Assembly (NCBI GenBank): GCA_947624455.1
Contig: CANQKL010000010.1
Coordinates: 1-20,659, forward strand
DNA: 20,659 bases
DNA from: an uncultured Clostridia bacterium
GTDB lineage: Bacteria > Bacillota > Clostridia > UMGS1883
Reading direction: 5' to 3'
In this document: one piece after another, positions 16,068-20,659 of the stretch
Layout of the letters: each line of letters starts with the position of its first letter
Position numbering within the stretch: position 1 is the first letter of the stretch
Notes under the pieces: model-generated
Database searches by the model: none
Told to the model about the DNA's origin: nothing
Seen by the model: only the letters and a program-made list of their open reading frames with translations
Position numbers and translations under genes: made by a program

Positions 16068-17387
16068 ATGTTTTCTAAAATTTTGATCGCCAACCGTGGC
16101 GAGATCGCCGTACGTATTATCAGGGCCTGCCGAGAGATGGGCATTGAGAGTCTGGCGGTTTATTCCACCGCCGACGCCGACGCTCTCCACGTTTCCCTGG
16201 CCGACGATGCGGTTTGTATAGGGCCGGCTCAGCCTAAGGGCAGTTATTTGAATATGCAGGCTTTGATCACCGCCGCCAAGGCCAAGGGCGCTCAGGCCAT
16301 ACATCCGGGCTACGGTTTTTTGTCGGAGAACGCCGATTTTGCCGACCTCTGCGCGGAAAACGGCCTGACCTTTATCGGCCCCAGAGGCGACGTTATACGC
16401 CGGATGGGGGATAAAAACGCCGCCCGATCGACAATGAAGGCAGCGGGTGTGCCTACCACTCCCGGCAGCGGAATTGTACCCGACGTTGAGGCCGCTAAAA
16501 TTGAGGCCGAAAAGATAGGCTATCCGCTGATGATTAAGGCTACCGCTGGCGGCGGGGGCAAGGGAATTCGCGTGGTGAACGGCCCCGACGAACTGGAAAA
16601 GGCTTTTCTCACCGCCTCGGCCGAGGCCAGGAACGCCTTTGGCAACGGAGATTGCTACCTTGAAAAATTTCTTTCTCCCGTTAAGCACATCGAGGTGCAG
16701 CTTCTTTGTGACGAAAAGGGAAATATAGTCTGTCTGGGAGAGCGGGAGTGTTCCATCCAGCGCAACAACCAGAAGCTGTTGGAGGAATCTCCCTCCAGCG
16801 CCGTGACCCCCGAGCTGAGGGAAAAGCTTTATTCAGCCGCGGTCAAGGCCGCCCGGGCCGCCAATTATACCAACGCCGGAACAGTGGAGTTTTTGCTGGA
16901 CAGGGACAACAATTTCTATTTCATGGAAATGAACACCAGGCTCCAGGTGGAGCATCCGGTGACGGAAATGGTCACTAATATCGACTTGGTAAAGTGGCAG
17001 ATAAGAATAGCGGCGGGAGTTCCCTTGAACTTTGAGCAGAAGAACGTTTTTATTCACGGTCACAGTATCGAGTGCCGCATAAACGCCGTTAGCAGCACCG
17101 GCGAATTGAATCTGCTCCACATACCCGGCGGCTTCCGAGTCCGGTTCGATACGGCGCTGTACCGGGGGTGCAGCATACCGCCCTACTATGATTCCATGAT
17201 CGGCAAGCTCATCGTCCAGGCCAAGACCAGGGACGAGGCTATCCGCCGAATGCAGTCGGCCCTTGGCGAACTGATAATGGTGGGCGTGGACAATAACGTT
17301 GAACTGGAGCTGGCCATAATCGGAGATAAGGACTTTAAGAGCGGCAACTACTACACTGATTTCATGAAAACTCATTTCAATTCCTGA
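16068..17387 (+). CDS. accC: Biotin carboxylase subunit of acetyl-CoA carboxylase
   Basis: The 439-residue ATP-grasp enzyme carboxylates biotin on AccB using bicarbonate and ATP. It has the N-terminal biotin carboxylase domain (ILIANRGEIAVRIIRACRE), HPGYGFLSEN, the glycine-rich KATAGGGGKGIR loop (157-168), and EMNTRLQVEHPVTE with the bicarbonate-binding Arg291. The C-terminal domain ends slightly earlier than in E. coli AccC. It has no fused BCCP or carboxyltransferase, as expected in a four-subunit enzyme. GGGAG lies upstream of the ATG. Confidence 0.96.
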   Translation: MFSKILIANRGEIAVRIIRACREMGIESLAVYSTADADALHVSLADDAVCIGPAQPKGSYLNMQALITAAKAKGAQAIHPGYGFLSENADFADLCAENGLTFIGPRGDVIRRMGDKNAARSTMKAAGVPTTPGSGIVPDVEAAKIEAEKIGYPLMIKATAGGGGKGIRVVNGPDELEKAFLTASAEARNAFGNGDCYLEKFLSPVKHIEVQLLCDEKGNIVCLGERECSIQRNNQKLLEESPSSAVTPELREKLYSAAVKAARAANYTNAGTVEFLLDRDNNFYFMEMNTRLQVEHPVTEMVTNIDLVKWQIRIAAGVPLNFEQKNVFIHGHSIECRINAVSSTGELNLLHIPGGFRVRFDTALYRGCSIPPYYDSMIGKLIVQAKTRDEAIRRMQSALGELIMVGVDNNVELELAIIGDKDFKSGNYYTDFMKTHFNS

Positions 17388-17398
17388 AGGTGATATGA

Positions 17399-18244
17399 AT
17401 GATCCCCAGAAATTTATTTAAAAAAGCCAACAACGAACTGGAGGACCGTCAGGTCGTGGAAGAATTTGTGGAACCCACTCAGACCTGTCCGGACTGCGGC
17501 TTTGAGTTGACGACAACGGAACTCAAGGACAATCATGAGGTTTGTTCCAAATGCGGGCATCACTTTCGTATGAACGCCCGGCAGAGGGTCGAGCTTATCG
17601 CGGACAAGGACAGCTTTGAGGAGCTTTGGGCCGACATGGAGAGCCAAAATATACTGGATTTTCCGGGCTATGATGACAAGCTTCGCTCCAGCAAGGCCAA
17701 GAGCGGCGAGAGCGAGGGCGTTATTGTGGGCGAGGCTGCCATTGGCGGCCACCGCTGCGTTATGTTCGTTATGGAGCCGGAGTTTATGATAGGCTCTATG
17801 GGTACGGTAGTGGGAGAAAAAATCACCCGCGCCTTTGAGCTGGCCGCGGAAAAAAGCCTGCCGGTGGTAGGATTTACAGTTTCCGGCGGGGCGAGGATGC
17901 AGGAGGGAATACTCAGCCTAATGCAGATGGCCAAGACCAGCGGCGCGGTAAAACGTCACAGCGATGCGGGACTGCTGTATATCGTAGTCCTGACCGATCC
18001 GACCACCGGCGGCGTAACTGCCTCCTTTGCTATGGAGGGCGATATCATCCTGGCCGAACCGGGGGCGCTTGTGGGCTTTGCCGGCCCCAGGGTCATTGAG
18101 CAGACTATTCGGAAAAAGCTGCCAAAGGGCTTCCAAACGGCGGAATTTCTTTTGGATCACGGCTTTGTGGACGCTATCTCGCCCCGAAGCGGACAGCGGG
18201 ATCTGTTGATAAATCTGCTGGCTCTGCACAGTAAGGAGGTCTGA
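17399..18244 (+). CDS. accD: Acetyl-CoA carboxylase carboxyltransferase subunit beta
   Basis: The 281-residue subunit works with AccA to move the carboxyl group from biotin to acetyl-CoA. The N-terminal Cys4 zinc ribbon is intact (Cys30, Cys33, Cys49, Cys52), followed by the crotonase-fold carboxyltransferase with SGGARMQEG at 162-170 and DPTTGGVTASFA. AAGGTGA (17387-17393) lies five bases before ATG 17399; an out-of-frame ATG at 17394 is too close. It is separated from accA by two bases. Confidence 0.96.
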   Translation: MIPRNLFKKANNELEDRQVVEEFVEPTQTCPDCGFELTTTELKDNHEVCSKCGHHFRMNARQRVELIADKDSFEELWADMESQNILDFPGYDDKLRSSKAKSGESEGVIVGEAAIGGHRCVMFVMEPEFMIGSMGTVVGEKITRAFELAAEKSLPVVGFTVSGGARMQEGILSLMQMAKTSGAVKRHSDAGLLYIVVLTDPTTGGVTASFAMEGDIILAEPGALVGFAGPRVIEQTIRKKLPKGFQTAEFLLDHGFVDAISPRSGQRDLLINLLALHSKEV

Positions 18245-18246
18245 GC

Positions 18247-19020
18247 ATGGAAGCTTACGATAAGGTGCTGGCGGCCCGGGCCAAGGGCCGTCCTACGGCT
18301 ATGGAATATATCAACAATGTTTTTACCGATTTTCAGGAGCTTCATGGGGATCGCCGTTACGGCGACGACGGAGCGGTCGTGGGCGGCATAGGCCGCCTTT
18401 GCGGTGAAGCGGTGACTATTATTGCCCAGGAAAAGGGCGGTTCCACCAAGGACAAGATCGCACGCAACTTCGGTTCCCCCAATCCCGAGGGCTACCGCAA
18501 GGCGCTGCGCCTGATGAAGCAGGCGGAAAAGTTCGGCCGTCCGGTCGTATGCTTGGTGGACACCTCCGGGGCCTATCCCGGAATGGGCGCGGAGGAGCGT
18601 GGGCAGGGCTTGGCCATTGCTGAAAACCTGATGGAGATGATGACCCTCAAGACTCCTATAATATCCGTCCTTATAGGAGAGGGCGGCAGCGGAGGCGCTT
18701 TGGCGCTGGCGGTCAGCGACGAGGTCTGGATGATGGAAAACTCCATATACAGCGTAATATCCCCCGAGGGCTGCGCTTCCATTTTGTGGCGGGACGCAAA
18801 AAAGGTAAGGGAGGCCAGTCAATGCCTTCGCCTTACTGCCGAGGATCTGTACGAGCTTGGAGTCATCGAACGGATAATACCGGAGAGCGACAAGGATTTC
18901 GGCGCGGCTTATGAGCTGCTTCGAACCTGGCTCAAAAAAGCCTTAGACGACCGCAGGGATCTGCCCTTGGACGAGCTGCTGGAAAAGCGGTATGAGCGGT
19001 TTAGAAAGTTCGGAAAATAA
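18247..19020 (+). CDS. accA: Acetyl-CoA carboxylase carboxyltransferase subunit alpha
   Basis: The 257-residue partner of AccD has the alpha-subunit signatures ELHGDRRYGDDGAVVGG, VDTSGAYPGMGAEERGQ (105-120) and IGEGGSGGALAL (143-154). It is about 60 residues shorter than E. coli AccA because the N-terminal helical extension is missing, a form common in Firmicutes. AAGGAGG (18233-18239) overlaps the accD end. It is the last gene of the operon and is followed by a long hairpin. Confidence 0.95.
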   Translation: MEAYDKVLAARAKGRPTAMEYINNVFTDFQELHGDRRYGDDGAVVGGIGRLCGEAVTIIAQEKGGSTKDKIARNFGSPNPEGYRKALRLMKQAEKFGRPVVCLVDTSGAYPGMGAEERGQGLAIAENLMEMMTLKTPIISVLIGEGGSGGALALAVSDEVWMMENSIYSVISPEGCASILWRDAKKVREASQCLRLTAEDLYELGVIERIIPESDKDFGAAYELLRTWLKKALDDRRDLPLDELLEKRYERFRKFGK

Positions 19021-19040
19021 AAGTTTTGAAAAAATTCTTG

Positions 19041-19111
19041 AAAATAAGCTGAACCGGCCCCAAAAAGTTAGACCAGGAAATCTAACGGTTGGGGGCCGGT
19101 TCGGCTTATTT
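19041..19111. terminator. Long bidirectional terminator hairpin between accA and trkH
   Basis: An arm at 19044-19061 pairs with 19092-19109 over 18 positions with one G-T wobble, extendable by two A-T pairs. After an internal loop, GTTAGA (19067-19072) pairs with TCTAAC (19081-19086). The plus strand then reads TTATTTAGTTTT and the minus strand has T-rich runs beyond the stem, so it can end both convergent transcripts. The arms resemble insertion-sequence ends (see findings). Confidence 0.85.
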
Positions 19112-19151
19112 AGTTTTGAGAATAAATATCGTTTTGCTGCGGCCTCTATTA

Positions 19152-20588
19152 TCATCCGTGCTTTTTCCAGGTGTTTGGTGAAAACAGCAGCAGCATCGGG
19201 AAAATTTCCAGCCTGCCAGCCAGCATATCGAAAATGAACACCAGCTTTGACAATATCGAGAAGTCGGCGAAGCTGCCGGTAGGCCCGACCATATTCAAGC
19301 CGGGGCCTATGTTGTTCAGCGTGGCCGCCACAGCGGTGAAAGAGGTGGTCAAATCAAAATTGTCTGTCAGCACCAGCACAAAGGAGGTCGCGAAAACCAG
19401 TATAAAGGAGCAAAGATACACGTTGACTATGCGTATTACGTCATGCTCGATAGGCTTGCCGTCCATTTTCAGTATTTTCACGCTGCGAGGATGGGCGAGC
19501 TGGCGGATCTCCTTGGCCACGGTCTTGAAGTATATGACAAAACGCGAGACTTTCATGCCGCCGCCGGTACTGCCAGCGCAGGCTCCGGTGAACATGAGCA
19601 TTATCATCAGCGCCCTCGACAGGCTGGGCCAGAGGTTGAAATCCGCCGAGGCGAAGCCCGTACTGGTCATTATCGAGGAGGTCTGGAACAGCACTTCTCT
19701 CAAGCCCCCGAACTGACCGCTGAGGATAAGGTTCACTGTTATTATGACGCTGGCCGCCACATAAATTGTAAAGTACCAGCGCACATCGTCCATTGCCAAG
19801 GCATTCTTGAACCTGCGGTTCAGGATGTAGAAATAAAAGTTGAAATTTACTCCGAAGAGGAGCATGAATATGGTGGTCGCGTTTTGGGCAAAGGGGGAGT
19901 AGGAGGCAAAGCTGTCGCCCAGCACCCCAAAGCCGCCGGTACCCGCCGTGCCGAAGGAAAGGCAGAAGGCGTCAAATACAGGGACCCGCCCGATGAGCAG
20001 CAGTACCAGATGCGAGAGAGTCATGACCGTGTATATGGCGTACAGGAGGAACGCCGTCTTTTGTATTTTTGGCACCAGCTTGCCTACCGAGGGGCCGGTG
20101 CTTTCGGCCCTCATCAGGTATATGTTCTGTCCGCCTGCCATAGGCAGTATAGCCAGTATGAACACCAGCACTCCCATACCGCCTATCCAGTGGGAAAAGC
20201 TCCTCCAGAACAGCATACACCTGGACAGGGACTCAACGTCGGTTAGGATGCTGGAGCCTGTGGTGGTAAAGCCTGAAACTATCTCGAACAGGGCGTCAAC
20301 GATATTGGGTATCTCGCCGCTGGCCACAAAGGGTATTGCGCCAATGACGCTCATAACTATCCAGCTCAGCGCCACGACCACGAAGCCCTCTCTGGCATAA
20401 AAAGCCATGTTTTTTGGCTTGTTGCGAATAAATATCGCCGCGACCGCTCCAAATATGATCGCGCAGAGGAGAAAGATCACCCCTACGTTTTCTTTATATA
20501 TAAGGGATACCGCCCAGGGCAGGAGCATGGCCGCCGATACGATGGCGATTACCCGCCCAAGAATGTAGCCAATGATTCCGTAATTCAT
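19152..20588 (-). CDS. trkH: Trk-type potassium uptake transporter, membrane subunit
   Basis: The 478-residue polytopic membrane protein has four repeated pore regions of the TrkH/KtrB superfamily. Filter segments are TTTGSS (108-113), GTAGTGGFG (213-221), MTSTGFA (307-313) and NNIGPG (425-430). The gating-loop sequence GSTGGGMKVSRF (339-350) and the HWIGGMG motif (133-139) are typical of TrkH. ATG 20588-20586 has AAGAGG (20602-20597) eight bases upstream. It follows the probable trkA stop by 15 bases, so the two form one minus-strand operon. Length is normal. Confidence 0.94.
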   Translation of the reverse strand: MNYGIIGYILGRVIAIVSAAMLLPWAVSLIYKENVGVIFLLCAIIFGAVAAIFIRNKPKNMAFYAREGFVVVALSWIVMSVIGAIPFVASGEIPNIVDALFEIVSGFTTTGSSILTDVESLSRCMLFWRSFSHWIGGMGVLVFILAILPMAGGQNIYLMRAESTGPSVGKLVPKIQKTAFLLYAIYTVMTLSHLVLLLIGRVPVFDAFCLSFGTAGTGGFGVLGDSFASYSPFAQNATTIFMLLFGVNFNFYFYILNRRFKNALAMDDVRWYFTIYVAASVIITVNLILSGQFGGLREVLFQTSSIMTSTGFASADFNLWPSLSRALMIMLMFTGACAGSTGGGMKVSRFVIYFKTVAKEIRQLAHPRSVKILKMDGKPIEHDVIRIVNVYLCSFILVFATSFVLVLTDNFDLTTSFTAVAATLNNIGPGLNMVGPTGSFADFSILSKLVFIFDMLAGRLEIFPMLLLFSPNTWKKHG

Positions 20589-20603
20589 TGTATACGCCTC
20601 TTA

Positions 20604-20659
20604 TTATACAAATATGTCGCTCAAATCGTCCAGCCCCGTGGTAGTGGTCACAACTATTA
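20604..20659 (-). CDS. trkA: C-terminal end of a gene upstream of trkH, probably trkA
   Basis: Only 18 codons are present: an open frame on the minus strand ending VTTTTGLDDLSDIFV and a TAA at 20606-20604. A TrkA NAD-binding regulatory subunit is the expected partner directly upstream of trkH, and the tail resembles clostridial TrkA ends. The identity rests on context more than sequence. Confidence 0.5.
   Translation of the reverse strand, partial: IVVTTTTGLDDLSDIFV

Noticed and set aside
1..20659. CRISPR array, tRNA or rRNA genes, prophage or intact transposase
   Set aside because: No spaced direct repeats, no RNA gene signatures and no phage or transposase proteins were seen on either strand.

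Overview
The window looks like chromosomal DNA from an anaerobic, low-to-mid-GC Gram-positive bacterium of class Clostridia; an Oscillospiraceae-like gut lineage is my guess, not a demonstration. The grounds are a MurT/GatD lipid II amidation pair (a Gram-positive trait), a fabH-acpP-fabK-fabD-fabG-fabF-accB-fabZ-accC-accD-accA operon with the FabK enoyl-ACP reductase, strong AGGAGG-type ribosome binding sites, and sigma-A-like promoters (one is a perfect TTGACA-N17-TATAAT).

Layout: (1) 1-883, minus strand: an AraC-family regulator running off the left edge. It is divergent from (2) 1060-5853, a very large secreted arabinoxylan-type hydrolase joining a GH51 arabinofuranosidase-like module to a GH43 module. 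The space between them holds two facing promoters and a 9-bp direct repeat at 32-bp period, a good candidate operator. (3) 5952-8026: murT-gatD, with its own promoter. (4) 8121-8888: a GNAT acetyltransferase. (5) 9110-9664: a four-helix DUF2798-like membrane protein behind a long structured leader RNA that ends in a stem plus U-tract. (6) 9878-19020: eleven co-directional genes encoding type II fatty acid synthesis and all four acetyl-CoA carboxylase subunits, bounded by an intrinsic terminator upstream and a long bidirectional hairpin downstream. (7) 19152-20659, minus strand: trkH and the last codons of a probable trkA, convergent with the fab/acc operon.

The genes work in separate modules. 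AccABCD make malonyl-CoA and FabD moves malonyl onto AcpP. FabH starts chains, and FabF/FabG/FabZ/FabK elongate and reduce them. MurT/GatD amidate lipid II for the cell wall. TrkH (with TrkA) takes up potassium. The AraC/GH51-GH43 pair is a plant-polysaccharide utilisation unit.

I do not see a clearly new multi-gene system. The observations most worth a second look are the structured leader at 9001-9076, the structured acpP-fabK spacer with a 14-bp triplication at the acpP stop, the terminator between accA and trkH that looks like two fused insertion-sequence ends, the AraC direct-repeat operator, and the GH51-GH43 fusion. Residue numbers in the features count from the start codon chosen there.
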